The notes below the pieces were generated by a model that did no database searches, was not told the DNA's origin, and worked only from the letters and a program-made list of their open reading frames with translations. A stretch of 64,000 bases of DNA from Micromonospora endolithica (GTDB taxonomy: Bacteria; Actinomycetota; Actinomycetes; Mycobacteriales; Micromonosporaceae), in assembly GCF_003626595.1 (NCBI RefSeq), contig NZ_RBAK01000007.1, positions 1-64,000 on the forward strand, written 5' to 3'. Shown here piece by piece: positions 7,690 through 16,147 of this stretch (within the stretch, counting starts at the first letter, position 1; each line of letters begins with the position of its first letter). Position numbers and translations under genes: made by a program.

Positions 7690-8873
7690 CCGGTCGAGAC
7701 CCACGCGAGGGCGCCTCCGGGGACCGCCGGTACGACGTACCGCTGACCGTGCCGGAGCCGCACGCGCGGCCGGCGCGCGCCAACGGACACCGCCCGGCCG
7801 GCCCGGCGACGCGGCCGGACCCGGCACCGGCCGGACCGGTCACCGACGAGGTCGACACCGCCGCCACCGACGAGCCGGCGGTCACCGACGAGCCGGCGGT
7901 CACCGACGAGCCGGCGGTCACCGACGCGCCGGCGGTGCCGGACGCGGCGGCCACCGACCCGCCGGCGGTGGCCAACGGTGTGGCCGGGCGACCGGCGGCG
8001 ACGGGCGGTTCGGCGGTGCCGGACCGGCCGGGTGACCAGTGGGACCGGGCGGTGGCCAGCGGCCTGGCGTTCCTGCGGCGGCGGCTCGCCGGTGACTACG
8101 AGGTCGACGAGTTCGGGTTCGACCCGCAGATCACCGAGGCGGTGTTCCACCCGCTGCTGCGCCTGCTCTACCGGGACTGGTTCCGCACCGAGGTCTCCGG
8201 CCTGGAACACGTACCGGCCGACGGGCCCGGACTGGTGGTGGGCAACCACTCGGGCACGGTGGCGCTGGACGCGTTGATCCTCTCCGCCGTCCTGCACGAC
8301 CAGCACCCGGCGCACCGCTTCCTGCGGCTGCTCGGTGCCGACCTGGTGTTCCGGATGCCGGTGGTCTCCGAGATCGCCCGCAAGACCGGCGGCACGGTCG
8401 CCTGCAACCCGGACGCGGAACGGCTGCTCGCCGGTGGTGAGGTGGTGGGCGTCTTCCCCGAGGGCTTCAAGGGCATCGGCAAGCTCTACTCCGAGCGCTA
8501 CAAGTTGCAGCGCTTCGGCCGGGGCGGGTTCGTGTCGGCGGCGCTGCGCACCGGCACGCCGATCGTGCCGGTGGCCATCGTCGGCGGCGAGGAGACCTAC
8601 CCGATGCTCGCCGACATCAAGCCGCTGGCCCGGTTGCTGAAGCTTCCTTATTTCCCGGTGACACCCACGTTCCCGCTGCTCGGCCCGCTGGGCATGGTGC
8701 CGCTGCCGAGCAAGTGGCTGATCGAGTTCTGCCCGCCGATCCCCACCGCCCACCTGGTCGACTCCGCGGACGACCCGCTGGTCGTGTTCAACCTCGCCGA
8801 CCAGGTCCGGGAGACCATCCAGCAGACGTTGCACCGGTTGTTGGAGCAACGACCGGACCCGTTCGGGCCGTAG
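7686..8873 (+). CDS. Lysophospholipid acyltransferase family protein
   Basis: 395 residues. The first 115 residues are low-complexity and contain a tandem TDEPAV repeat (see 7853-7930). The catalytic domain follows, with VVGNHSGTVALDALI as the His/Asp acyltransferase block and VVGVFPEGFKGIGK as the glycerol-phosphate binding block; FRMPVVSEIARKTGGT lies between. This is the PlsC-like fold of Rv0502-type proteins, expected to move an acyl chain onto a lysophospholipid at the membrane. The His-Asp spacing in the first block is six residues rather than the classical four, which appears typical of this actinobacterial branch. Overlaps the epimerase stop by four bases. Confidence 0.87.
   Translation: MTGRDPREGASGDRRYDVPLTVPEPHARPARANGHRPAGPATRPDPAPAGPVTDEVDTAATDEPAVTDEPAVTDEPAVTDAPAVPDAAATDPPAVANGVAGRPAATGGSAVPDRPGDQWDRAVASGLAFLRRRLAGDYEVDEFGFDPQITEAVFHPLLRLLYRDWFRTEVSGLEHVPADGPGLVVGNHSGTVALDALILSAVLHDQHPAHRFLRLLGADLVFRMPVVSEIARKTGGTVACNPDAERLLAGGEVVGVFPEGFKGIGKLYSERYKLQRFGRGGFVSAALRTGTPIVPVAIVGGEETYPMLADIKPLARLLKLPYFPVTPTFPLLGPLGMVPLPSKWLIEFCPPIPTAHLVDSADDPLVVFNLADQVRETIQQTLHRLLEQRPDPFGP
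7853..7930 (+). repeat. In-frame tandem repeat coding TDEPAV
   Basis: Units of 18 bases (CACCGACGAGCCGGCGGT) repeat three times and are followed by degenerate copies. They lie in the disordered N-terminus of the acyltransferase, so copy number could vary without loss of the enzyme. Confidence 0.8.
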
Positions 8874-8885
8874 GACCGGCCGGCG

Positions 8886-9755
8886 TCAGCCGGTACGGCG
8901 GCGGCGGTGCAGCGCCAGCCCCGCGGTGACCGCCCCGGCGACCAGTCCGGCCGCGGCGGTGGACGGCACGGCGATCTTCACCGCGCGGCGGCCGGTGCGG
9001 AAGTCCCGGACCTCCCAGCCGCGCTGGCGGGCCTCGCGCAGCAGGGTGCCGTCCGGGTTCACCGCCACGCCCCGACCCACCGTGCTCAGCATCGGCAGGT
9101 CGTTGGCGGAGTCGCTGTACGCGCTGCAGCGGTCCAGCTCCAACCCCTCGACGGCGGCGAGCTGGCGGACCGCGTCCGCCTTGGCGGGGCCGTGCATCAG
9201 GTCGCCGACCAGCCGGCCGGTGTACGCGCCGTCGACCACCTCGGCGACCGTCCCGATCGCGCCGGTCAGGCCGAGCCGGGCGGCCATCACCCGCCCGATC
9301 TCCACCGGGGCGGCGCTGACCAGCCACACCCGTTCACCGGCGTCGAGGTGACGCTGGGCCAGCCGGCGGGTGCCGTCCCAGATGCGCGGGGCCATCAGCT
9401 CGTCGAAGATCTCCTCGGCGAGGCGCTCCACGTCCTGCACGCGCCAGCCCTCGACGAAGGCGAGGGCGGCCTCCCGGGCCCGCGACATGTCACCCGGGTG
9501 CTCGGTGGCCAGCAGCCGGAACCGCAGCTGCCCCCAGGCGAACCGGGCCAGGTCGGAGGTGGTGAAGTAGTTGCGCGCGGCGAGGCCCCGGGCGAACCAG
9601 TAGATCGACGCGCCCTGCATCATCGTGTTGTCCACGTCGAAGAAGGCCGCCGCGGCCGGGTCGGGTCGGGCCGGCGCGGACGGTTCCGCCTCCGCCCACC
9701 CGGCGGTGTGCCCGTGGGCGTCGGTGCTGACCGTCACCTTGCGGTTGCGGGCCAC
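8886..9755 (-). CDS. HAD-IB family hydrolase (SerB1-like)
   Basis: About 289 residues from the GTG at 9755, which is preceded by GGAGGGAGG; the frame extends to 9785. FFDVDNTMMQGAS carries the nucleophile Asp and second Asp of HAD phosphatases (motif I). WLVSAAPVE is motif II, and CSAYSDSANDLPML with an upstream Lys is motifs III-IV. A helical cap lies between. A C-terminal hydrophobic helix (AVPSTAAAGLVAGAVTAGLAL) suggests a membrane anchor. Orthologue by family and neighbourhood of Rv0505c (SerB1), annotated as phosphoserine phosphatase but probably of broader specificity. Confidence 0.88.
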   Translation of the reverse strand: MARNRKVTVSTDAHGHTAGWAEAEPSAPARPDPAAAAFFDVDNTMMQGASIYWFARGLAARNYFTTSDLARFAWGQLRFRLLATEHPGDMSRAREAALAFVEGWRVQDVERLAEEIFDELMAPRIWDGTRRLAQRHLDAGERVWLVSAAPVEIGRVMAARLGLTGAIGTVAEVVDGAYTGRLVGDLMHGPAKADAVRQLAAVEGLELDRCSAYSDSANDLPMLSTVGRGVAVNPDGTLLREARQRGWEVRDFRTGRRAVKIAVPSTAAAGLVAGAVTAGLALHRRRRTG

Positions 9756-9880
9756 CCGACCTCCCTCCCTCCGTCCGGCCGGCACGGAATCGGCCGTCCG
9801 AGCGAGGGTATCCGGCCCGGGGCCGCTTGGACCGGGTGCTCGGGACAGGTGTGACTCCGACGGCAGCGCCGCCGCGCTGG

Positions 9881-10759
9881 TCAGCCGCCGGTGCAGCTGG
9901 TCGGGGCCGGGCCGAGGGCGTCGCTGACGGCGGGGGCCGGCAGGTCGCAGGCGATGGCGGTGCGCAGCGCGTCGGACCGCTTCCGGATCGCGTCCAGCAG
10001 GGCCAACGACCGCCGGGTACGGTCCCGCTCGGCGCGGGTCGCCCCGTCGAGCAGGCCGGACACCGCCTGCCGCTGACCGGTGACGAAGGCGTTGACCGCG
10101 TCCAGCGCCGCCGGGTCGGAGCGCTGCGCCGCGGCGGTGGTGAGCAGGCGTACGCCCTGCCGGGTGTCGGCGTCCATGTCGTCCAGGACACCACTGAACC
10201 CGGCCCGGTCCCCCCGCAGCGACGCCGCCTCGTCCAGCCGGGTGCGGGCGAAGTCGAGGAAGAGCTGACCGCGGCTCAGGTCGGAGCCGGTGAGGGCGAG
10301 CTGCGCGCGTTCCGTCGAGCGCTTCATCCCGTAGAGCGCGTCGCCGGGGACCGCGTTCTCGCTCGCCGCGGAGATCCCGGAGACCGCCACCGCACCGGCG
10401 GCGATGCCGACGAGGATGGCGCCCCGGGCGCGGGCCCGGCGGCCGGTGACGGCCGGCAGCAGCCGGTTGCGGGCCACGGCGCCGGCGAGACGTCGGGCGG
10501 CCGGCTCGGAGGTGACCGCCGGTGCGCCGACGCCCTCACGTTCGGCGGTGGCCACCAGCATCGCCCGGAGGCCGGTGCGGAAACCCGGCTCGACCTCGAC
10601 GGTCGGCACCTCGGCGCGGAGCCGCTGGCCGACCGCGACGAGGGCGGCCAGCTGTTCGTCGGCCCGGGAACGCACATGGTGTCGCCGGCCGCCGTTGGCC
10701 TCGTCGAGGAGCTGTGCGAAGCGCTCGGCGCGCCGACGGGAGAAAAGGTCGCTGTCCAC
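9881..10759 (-). CDS. DUF5667 protein, probable anti-sigma factor (RsbN-like)
   Basis: About 292 residues from the GTG at 10759, which has AGGAGG eight bases upstream; a GTG at 10768 overlaps that site and is less likely. The cytoplasmic N-terminal part (SRRRAERFAQLLDEANGGRRHH) precedes one transmembrane helix (GAILVGIAAGAVAVSGISAASE, about residues 120-140) and an extracytoplasmic helical DUF5667 domain (SENAVPGDALYGMKRSTERAQLAL). It lies directly downstream of the BldN-like sigma factor gene on the same strand. In Streptomyces the gene after bldN encodes RsbN, the membrane anti-sigma factor of BldN. The assignment here rests on that position and the domain layout. Confidence 0.72.
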   Translation of the reverse strand: MDSDLFSRRRAERFAQLLDEANGGRRHHVRSRADEQLAALVAVGQRLRAEVPTVEVEPGFRTGLRAMLVATAEREGVGAPAVTSEPAARRLAGAVARNRLLPAVTGRRARARGAILVGIAAGAVAVSGISAASENAVPGDALYGMKRSTERAQLALTGSDLSRGQLFLDFARTRLDEAASLRGDRAGFSGVLDDMDADTRQGVRLLTTAAAQRSDPAALDAVNAFVTGQRQAVSGLLDGATRAERDRTRRSLALLDAIRKRSDALRTAIACDLPAPAVSDALGPAPTSCTGG

Positions 10760-11045
10760 CGCAGGCACCTCCTCTCGCTGGTCGCGGCCGGACGGCCGCT
10801 GTCGTCGCCAGCGACCGGAGACGGCGGCTCACCACGGACGGAGGTCGTGGCCGGCCACACTGCCGGACCTGGGGCCCGGGGGACGCCGGGACCGCCAACG
10901 GTCGCACCCGGAGAAACGCGCCGCGTATGCCATGGGTTACGGGGCCGGCGGGGGCGAACTCACGCAAAGTGATCGCGGTCACCGGACAGCATCGACCCGA
11001 CCTGCGGGAACGTCCCCGCCGGTCGAGTCGCCCGCCGCGGCGGAG

Positions 11046-11996
11046 CTACGGTTGGAAACCGTCCGGCAACAGCCGGGCGAGCGCGCGCACCGCGCGGTAC
11101 TGGAGTGCCTTGATGGCACCCTCGTTCTTGCCCATCGTGCGGGCCGTCTCGGCCACCGAGAAGCCCTGGAGGAAGCGGAGCACGATGCACTCCTGCTGCT
11201 CCGGGTTGAGTTGCTTCACCGCGCTGAGCAGGGCGACGTTGGTGATGTGCTCGACCACCGCCGCCTCCGGGCTGCCCTCCGGCCCCCGGTCCTCCCGGTC
11301 GGCGTCGAGCACGTCGCCGGTGGTGACCTCCAACCGGTAGCGGCCGGACTTGAAGTGGTCGGCCACCAGGTTGCGGGCGATCGTCACCAGCCAGGCCCCG
11401 AGGTCGCGGCCCTGCCAGGTGAAGCTGCCGATCCGCTTCAACGCGCGCAGGAAGGTGTCGGAGGTGAGGTCCTCGGCGAGCTGCCGGTTGCCCACCCGGA
11501 AGTAGACGAAGCGGAAGACGGTGTCCACGTACCGGTCGTAGATGAGGCCGAACGCCTCGGCCTCGCCGGCCTGGGCGCGCTCCACCAGGGTCCACACCTC
11601 GGTGGCCGGGTCGGACGGGTCCGGCCGGCTGGGGTATCCGGTGGCGGCGTTGACCGGCGCGGGCGTCGCGGCGACGGCCGGTAGCACCGCCGTCTCGGTC
11701 ATCGACTCCTCGACCGCGGCGGGTGGCTCGGCGGACCGGCGACCCTGCACCGGCATCGTCGGCCGGGCGGGCGACGCGACCCGCCCACCGATCGGCTTGG
11801 CGTTCCCACCGGGGGCGGCCGGTCGGGGCGGCGCCTCGTTGTGGTGCGGTCGGTGCCGGGTGCGGCCCTCACCCCGGACGACGAGGTTCCCGGTGTCGTC
11901 GAGCGGGCCCCGGGCGGCCGGTCTTTCGTTGACCGTGGCGCGGATCGCCGGGCCGGTCAGGCCGGCCGGACGTTCGGCGTATCCGAAGGTGGTCAT
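11046..11996 (-). CDS. BldN-like ECF RNA polymerase sigma factor
   Basis: 316 residues from the ATG at 11996, which has GGAGG (12004-12008) seven bases upstream; an upstream in-frame start at 12185 lacks such support. Residues 1-125 are a Pro/Arg/Gly-rich extension with no sigma motif. Then region 2 (AEAFGLIYDRYVDTVFRFVYFRVGNRQLAEDLTSDTFLRAL, in pieces; DLGAWLVTIARNLVADHFK) and region 4 (LNPEQQECIVLRF, GFSVAETARTMGKNEGAIKALQYRAVRAL) follow. BldN of Streptomyces is known to be made as a pro-protein with a long N-terminal extension that is removed, and it controls aerial development. Gene order with the RsbN-like gene and the nearby rex-hem block supports orthology. Confidence 0.82.
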   Translation of the reverse strand: MTTFGYAERPAGLTGPAIRATVNERPAARGPLDDTGNLVVRGEGRTRHRPHHNEAPPRPAAPGGNAKPIGGRVASPARPTMPVQGRRSAEPPAAVEESMTETAVLPAVAATPAPVNAATGYPSRPDPSDPATEVWTLVERAQAGEAEAFGLIYDRYVDTVFRFVYFRVGNRQLAEDLTSDTFLRALKRIGSFTWQGRDLGAWLVTIARNLVADHFKSGRYRLEVTTGDVLDADREDRGPEGSPEAAVVEHITNVALLSAVKQLNPEQQECIVLRFLQGFSVAETARTMGKNEGAIKALQYRAVRALARLLPDGFQP

Positions 11997-12585
11997 CGGA
12001 CCGCCTCCGTCCCGCCGACGACGGCGTACGCCGCTCGGCGTGTCGCCGCCGCGTACCCACCGGGTACGGCGTGGCCGGGCAGGACGGGTCGGGGGTCCGC
12101 CGACGGGCGGCGGATCCCCCTGAGGTGCTGGTCCAATGCGCTCACGGGCACGGGGGCCTCCTCGGGCTGAGGGGTGTCGACTCACGGCAAATGGGGTGAG
12201 CCGACCCGAGTGATGATAGGGCCAACGTCACCCGCGCGTGGCAAGTCCGTTACACAGGGCCGAAGTATTTCCGTCCCCGTCGGACGAATGGCGGACCCGT
12301 TGTCCGTCGTGTGCGATTGACTTCGTCACCGGATGCTGGTCGCGAAAGGATTTCCAGGTCGGTGGGGGTGCCCGGCCCGGAATCGGTGGTCCGTCGCCGA
12401 CGGGCGCACCCGCCCGGCCCGGCGTGTCGCCCGCCGCCCGTCAGGTCGCCGGGGGCGGCCCCGGTGGTCACCCACGGTCCCGGGTGGGTCCCGTCCCCGG
12501 GACCGACCGTCCCCGGGACCGGAGCGGGAGTCGCCGGCGGTCGGGGCATGGTCTGGTCGGGGTCGCTGTGCCAGACTCAGCCACC
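11997..12585. other. Divergent intergenic region between the sigma factor and AMP-ligase genes
   Basis: 589 bases without a supported gene. It holds the sigma factor ribosome binding site (12004-12008), a BldD-box-like site (12249-12263) and, at its right edge, a CAGACT -10-like box (12572-12577) before the ligase start. Long open frames here have the composition of shadow frames. Confidence 0.6.
12249..12263. promoter_or_regulatory. BldD-box-like site upstream of bldN homologue
   Basis: GTTACACAGGGCCGA fits seven of nine fixed positions of the 15-base BldD consensus nTnACnC(A/T)GnGTnAn; only the right half-site is weak. It lies 253 bases upstream of the sigma gene start. BldD is a known repressor of bldN in Streptomyces. 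Single-site matches of this quality can be chance. Confidence 0.25.
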
Positions 12586-14295
12586 GTGCAGGACGCAACC
12601 GAGAACGGCGGGTCGACGCTGGCCGACCGGCTCCGTCGGGTGGCCGCCGCCCACCCCGACCGGCCCGCGCTGCGCTGGCGCGAGCAGACCCTGACCTGGT
12701 CCGAACTGGACGCCAAGGTGAGCGCCACCGCCCGCGCCCTGGCCCGCACCGTCGCGGCCGGTGCGCCACCGACCCGGGAGGCGGTGCCGGACGGCGGGGC
12801 GGTCCCGGTCGACCGGCATCCGCCGCGGGTCGCGATCGCCCTTCCCAACACCCCGGACTTCGTGGTCAGTTGCCTGGCCGTGCTGCGCGCCGGGCTGGTC
12901 GCCGTGCCGGTCAACCCCGGCTTCACCGCGCCGGAACTGCGGCACGTCCTGGCCGACTGCGGTGCCGTCGCGCTGGTCTGCGCCGAGCCGGTGCGGCAGC
13001 GGGTCGCCGCCGTCGCCGCCGACCTGCCCGCGCTCACCGCCGTCCACACCGCACCGCCGGTCGCCGCCGGCAGTGACTCGTTCCCCACCCGGGGTGGGGA
13101 CGACCTGGCCGTCCTGCTCTACACGTCGGGCACCGAGGGCCGGCCGAAGGGCGCGATGCTGTCGCACCGCGCGCTGGCCGCCAACCACGACCAGGTGAGC
13201 CGGATCGACCCACCGGTGGTGGGCGCGGACGACACCGTGCTGCTGGCGCTTCCGCTGTTCCACGCGTACGGGCTCAACTCGGGCCTCGGCGCGGTGGTCC
13301 ACCACGGGGCGACCGGGGTGCTCGTCGACGACCCCGGCGCCGACGCCGGGCTCGCCGAGATCGCCCGGCACCGGGTGACCGTGCTGGTCGGCGTACCGTC
13401 GATGGTCGCCGCCTGGGCGGAGGCGGACGCCGACACCGTCACCGCGGCGCTGGCGTCGGTCCGGGTGGTGGTGTGCGGCGCGGCGCCGCTGGAGCCGGCT
13501 GCCGCCGCCCGCTTCACCGAGGTCACCGGTCGCCCGGTGCACGTCGGGTACGGCCTCACCGAGACCGCGCCGGTGCTCACCTCCACCCTGGTCGGCGGTG
13601 AACCGAAGCCCGGCTCGATCGGCCGTCCGCTGCCCGGCGTGGACCTGCGCCTGGTCTCCCCGGACGGCACCGACCTGTGGCCGGACGACGGGACCGGCCC
13701 GGACGCCGCCGACGACGACCCGGACGGGCCGGACCTCTCCGACGCCATGATCGGCAGTGACCCCGGCGAGATCGTGGTGCGCGGGGCGAACCTGTTCTCC
13801 GGCTACTGGCCGGACGGCCGGGGCGGGCCCGACGCCGACGGCTGGTGGGCGACCGGCGACGTCGCGTACGCCGACGACGACGGCGACCTCTTCCTGGTCG
13901 ACCGGGTCGGCGAGCTGATCCTGGTCAACGGCTTCAACGTCTACCCGCGCGAGGTCGAGGTGGTGCTCTCCGGGCACCCGGGCGTGGCCGAGTCGGCGGT
14001 ACTGGGTGTGCCGCACCCGCGGACCGGCGAGACTGTGCGGGCGTACGTGGTGCCGGCGCCGGGCCAGCCCGTCAGCGGGGAGGACCTGCTCGCCCACTGC
14101 GCCCGGAACCTGGCCCGGTTCAAGTGCCCGACCGACGTCGAGATCGTCGACGAGTTGCCCCACTCGGCGATCGGCAAGGTACGCAAGACCCTGCTCCGGC
14201 CGGGACCGTCCGGGGCGATGCCGTCCCCGGCGGTGCCGGCCACCCGACCGTCGGCCCCGGCCGACGCCCGCACCACGGAGGACAGCGATGCGTGA
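12586..14295 (+). CDS. AMP-binding acyl-CoA synthetase-like ligase
   Basis: About 569 residues from the GTG at 12586. The frame is open to 12238, but family similarity begins at STLADRLRRVAAAHPDRPAL, and a CAGACT box 8 bases upstream suggests a leaderless start. Adenylation motifs are clear: LLYTSGTEGRPKGAMLSH (A3), YGLTETAPVL (A5), WWATGDVAYADDDGDLFLVDR (A7-A8, in order) and IGKVRKTLLR with the A10 lysine. An acidic insert (WPDDGTGPDAADDDPDGPDLSD) sits before A6. It should activate a carboxylic or fatty acid as an acyl-adenylate and pass it to CoA. The substrate cannot be told. The stop overlaps the next gene by 8 bases. Confidence 0.87.
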   Translation: MQDATENGGSTLADRLRRVAAAHPDRPALRWREQTLTWSELDAKVSATARALARTVAAGAPPTREAVPDGGAVPVDRHPPRVAIALPNTPDFVVSCLAVLRAGLVAVPVNPGFTAPELRHVLADCGAVALVCAEPVRQRVAAVAADLPALTAVHTAPPVAAGSDSFPTRGGDDLAVLLYTSGTEGRPKGAMLSHRALAANHDQVSRIDPPVVGADDTVLLALPLFHAYGLNSGLGAVVHHGATGVLVDDPGADAGLAEIARHRVTVLVGVPSMVAAWAEADADTVTAALASVRVVVCGAAPLEPAAAARFTEVTGRPVHVGYGLTETAPVLTSTLVGGEPKPGSIGRPLPGVDLRLVSPDGTDLWPDDGTGPDAADDDPDGPDLSDAMIGSDPGEIVVRGANLFSGYWPDGRGGPDADGWWATGDVAYADDDGDLFLVDRVGELILVNGFNVYPREVEVVLSGHPGVAESAVLGVPHPRTGETVRAYVVPAPGQPVSGEDLLAHCARNLARFKCPTDVEIVDELPHSAIGKVRKTLLRPGPSGAMPSPAVPATRPSAPADARTTEDSDA

Positions 14296-14539
14296 GCCCC
14301 GCCTCACCCTGATCACGCGGCCCGGCTGCCACCTCTGCGAGGACGCCAAGGCGGCCCTCGACCGGGTGGTGGCGGTCACCGGGGACCGGTGGACGGAGAA
14401 GGACGTGACCGGCGACGTCGAGCTGGAGCGCGAGTACGGCGACCGGCTGCCGGTGGTGCTGCTCGACGGCAAGGAGCACGGCTACTGGCGGGTGGAGGAG
14501 GACCGCCTGCTCGGCGACCTGACCACCCCGCAGCTGTAG
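14288..14539 (+). CDS. Glutaredoxin-like thioredoxin-fold protein (Rv0508-like)
   Basis: 83 residues, ATG at 14288. RPGCHLCEDAK gives a CxxC active site at residues 14-17 and RLPVVLLDGKE gives the cis-proline loop, so this is a complete small glutaredoxin-like fold. It is translationally coupled to the ligase gene (8-base overlap). In M. tuberculosis the counterpart Rv0508 stands directly before hemA; here the phosphatase, the two-component genes and rex lie between. Confidence 0.85.
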   Translation: MREPRLTLITRPGCHLCEDAKAALDRVVAVTGDRWTEKDVTGDVELEREYGDRLPVVLLDGKEHGYWRVEEDRLLGDLTTPQL

Positions 14540-14570
14540 CGAGGGGTCCCACCGGCGTCGCCGCCTTGGA

Positions 14571-14576
14571 TAGGGT
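14571..14576 (+). promoter_or_regulatory. -10 box of a probable leaderless promoter
   Basis: TAGGGT ends six bases before the ATG at 14583, with no ribosome binding site between them. Confidence 0.35.
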
Positions 14577-14582
14577 GCGGCG

Positions 14583-15257
14583 ATGGACGCTGCGCGACCC
14601 CACCTGGTCTGGGACTGGAACGGCACCCTGCTCAACGATCTCGATCTCGTCGTCGCCTCCACCAATGCCGTCTTCGCCCACGTGGGCGGGCCGGCGGTGA
14701 CCGCCGACGAGCACCGGGTGCGGTTCCGCCGGCCGATCGCCGACTACTACGCCGAGGTGCTCGGCCAGGCGGTCGACGACGAGGAGTTCGGCCGGCTGGA
14801 CCGGATCTTCCACGACGCGTACCGCAACGGGCTGACCACCTGCCAGCTCGCCCACGACGCGCAGGTGGCGATGTCGTCCTGGCCGGGCAGCCAGTCCCTG
14901 CTGTCCATGTGGTTCCACGAGGAACTGGTCCCGACCGTGCACACCTACGGGCTGACCGGCCGGTTCGTCCGGGTGGACGGACTGCGGGCCACCGTCGGCG
15001 GCGACCGCAAGGCCGAGTCGCTGCGGCAGCACCTGGCCGAGCTGTGCGTGGACGGCCGGGACGTGGTGCTGATCGGCGACTCCCTGGACGACGCGGACGC
15101 GGCGCTGGAGGTCGGCGGCCGGGCGGTGCTCTACACCGGCGGCTTCACCGACCCGGACCGCCTGCACGCCTCCGGCCACCCGGTCGCCGACACGCTCACC
15201 GAGGCGGTGACCCTGGCGGCGGAGGTCAGTTGCGCAGGTAGGCCAGGACGGCCCTGA
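14583..15257 (+). CDS. HAD family hydrolase (phosphoglycolate phosphatase-like)
   Basis: 224 residues. Motif I is unusual in reading VWDWNGTLL, so the second catalytic Asp position is Asn, as in a subset of actinobacterial Gph-like proteins. Helical cap (about 20-95), a TYGLTGRFVRVDGLRATVGGDRK segment with the motif III lysine, and VVLIGDSLDDADAA as motif IV. It probably hydrolyses a small phosphate ester in the cytoplasm. The last 32 bases overlap the convergent response regulator gene. Confidence 0.8.
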   Translation: MDAARPHLVWDWNGTLLNDLDLVVASTNAVFAHVGGPAVTADEHRVRFRRPIADYYAEVLGQAVDDEEFGRLDRIFHDAYRNGLTTCQLAHDAQVAMSSWPGSQSLLSMWFHEELVPTVHTYGLTGRFVRVDGLRATVGGDRKAESLRQHLAELCVDGRDVVLIGDSLDDADAALEVGGRAVLYTGGFTDPDRLHASGHPVADTLTEAVTLAAEVSCAGRPGRP

Positions 15258-15879
15258 CCCGGCGGTGCTGCTCGTTGTCCGGCGGCAGGTCGAGCTTGGT
15301 GAAGATGTTCCGGACGTGCTTCTCCACCGCCCCGTCGCTGACCACCAGGGCGCGGGCGATGGCCGTGTTCGAGTGGCCCTCGGCCATCAGGGCCAGCACC
15401 TCGCGCTCGCGCGGGGTCAGGTGTCGCAGCGGGTCGTCGCGGCGGCGGCGGGCGAACAACTGCCCCACCACCTCCGGGTCGAGCACCGTGCCCCCACCGG
15501 CCACCCGGCTCAGCGCGTCCAGGAACTCGTCGATCGCGGCCACCCGGTCCTTGAGCAGGTAACCGATCCCGCCCCCACCGGCCCCCGTGGTGGCCAGCAG
15601 GTCGTCGGCGTAGGACACCTCCACGTACTGCGACAGCACCAGGATCGGCGTGCGGGGCACCAGCCGACGCGCTTCCACCGCCGCCCGCAGCCCCTCGTCG
15701 GTGTGCGACGGCGGCATCCGCACGTCCACGATCGACACGTCTGGCCGGTGCGTCACCACCGCCTCCACCAGCGCGTCGCCGTCGGCGACGGCGGCCACCA
15801 CCTGATGCCCCTGCTCGGTGAGCAGCCGGACCAGCCCCTCCCGCAGCAGCACGGCGTCGTCCGCGATCACGATGCGCAT
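15226..15879 (-). CDS. NarL/LuxR-type response regulator
   Basis: 217 residues from the ATG at 15879 (MRIVIADDAVLLREGLVRLL). The receiver domain has the acidic pair DD, the phospho-acceptor Asp in PDVSIVDVRMPP and a Lys in GYLLKDRV. The LuxR-type HTH (LTPREREVLALMAEGHSNTAIARALVVSDGAVEKHVRNIFTKL, in pieces) follows near residue 150. The partner kinase gene lies upstream on the same strand after a 268-base gap, so the pair may have separate promoters. Targets are unknown. Confidence 0.92.
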   Translation of the reverse strand: MRIVIADDAVLLREGLVRLLTEQGHQVVAAVADGDALVEAVVTHRPDVSIVDVRMPPSHTDEGLRAAVEARRLVPRTPILVLSQYVEVSYADDLLATTGAGGGGIGYLLKDRVAAIDEFLDALSRVAGGGTVLDPEVVGQLFARRRRDDPLRHLTPREREVLALMAEGHSNTAIARALVVSDGAVEKHVRNIFTKLDLPPDNEQHRRVRAVLAYLRN

Positions 15880-16147
15880 GCCGCTGTCTACCACGTCGAC
15901 CCCGCCCCGCCGGTCCCTCGCCCGGCGCGACCGCCGGGCGCCGCAAGCCGGTGACCGCGCGTCCCGCTCCGTCGCGGGCGGCCACCCGTGTCCGCGTACG
16001 CCTCCGGTCGGCCGGACCACCGGCGCTGCCGCCGGCTGCCGGTGGCCCGGACCGGCGCGGACCTGTCGTCGCGGTGCTGCCGGTCGGCGGCGGTGGCCGG
16101 GGCCGGCCGGGCCGGGCGGTGCTGCCGGCATTCGCCGGTGTGGTGGT

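Noticed and set aside
7853..7930. CRISPR-like direct repeats
   Set aside because: Units follow each other without spacers and encode an in-frame TDEPAV protein repeat.
12238..12585. N-terminal extension of the AMP-binding ligase
   Set aside because: Contains no family similarity and overlaps the intergenic region; the domain begins after the GTG at 12586.
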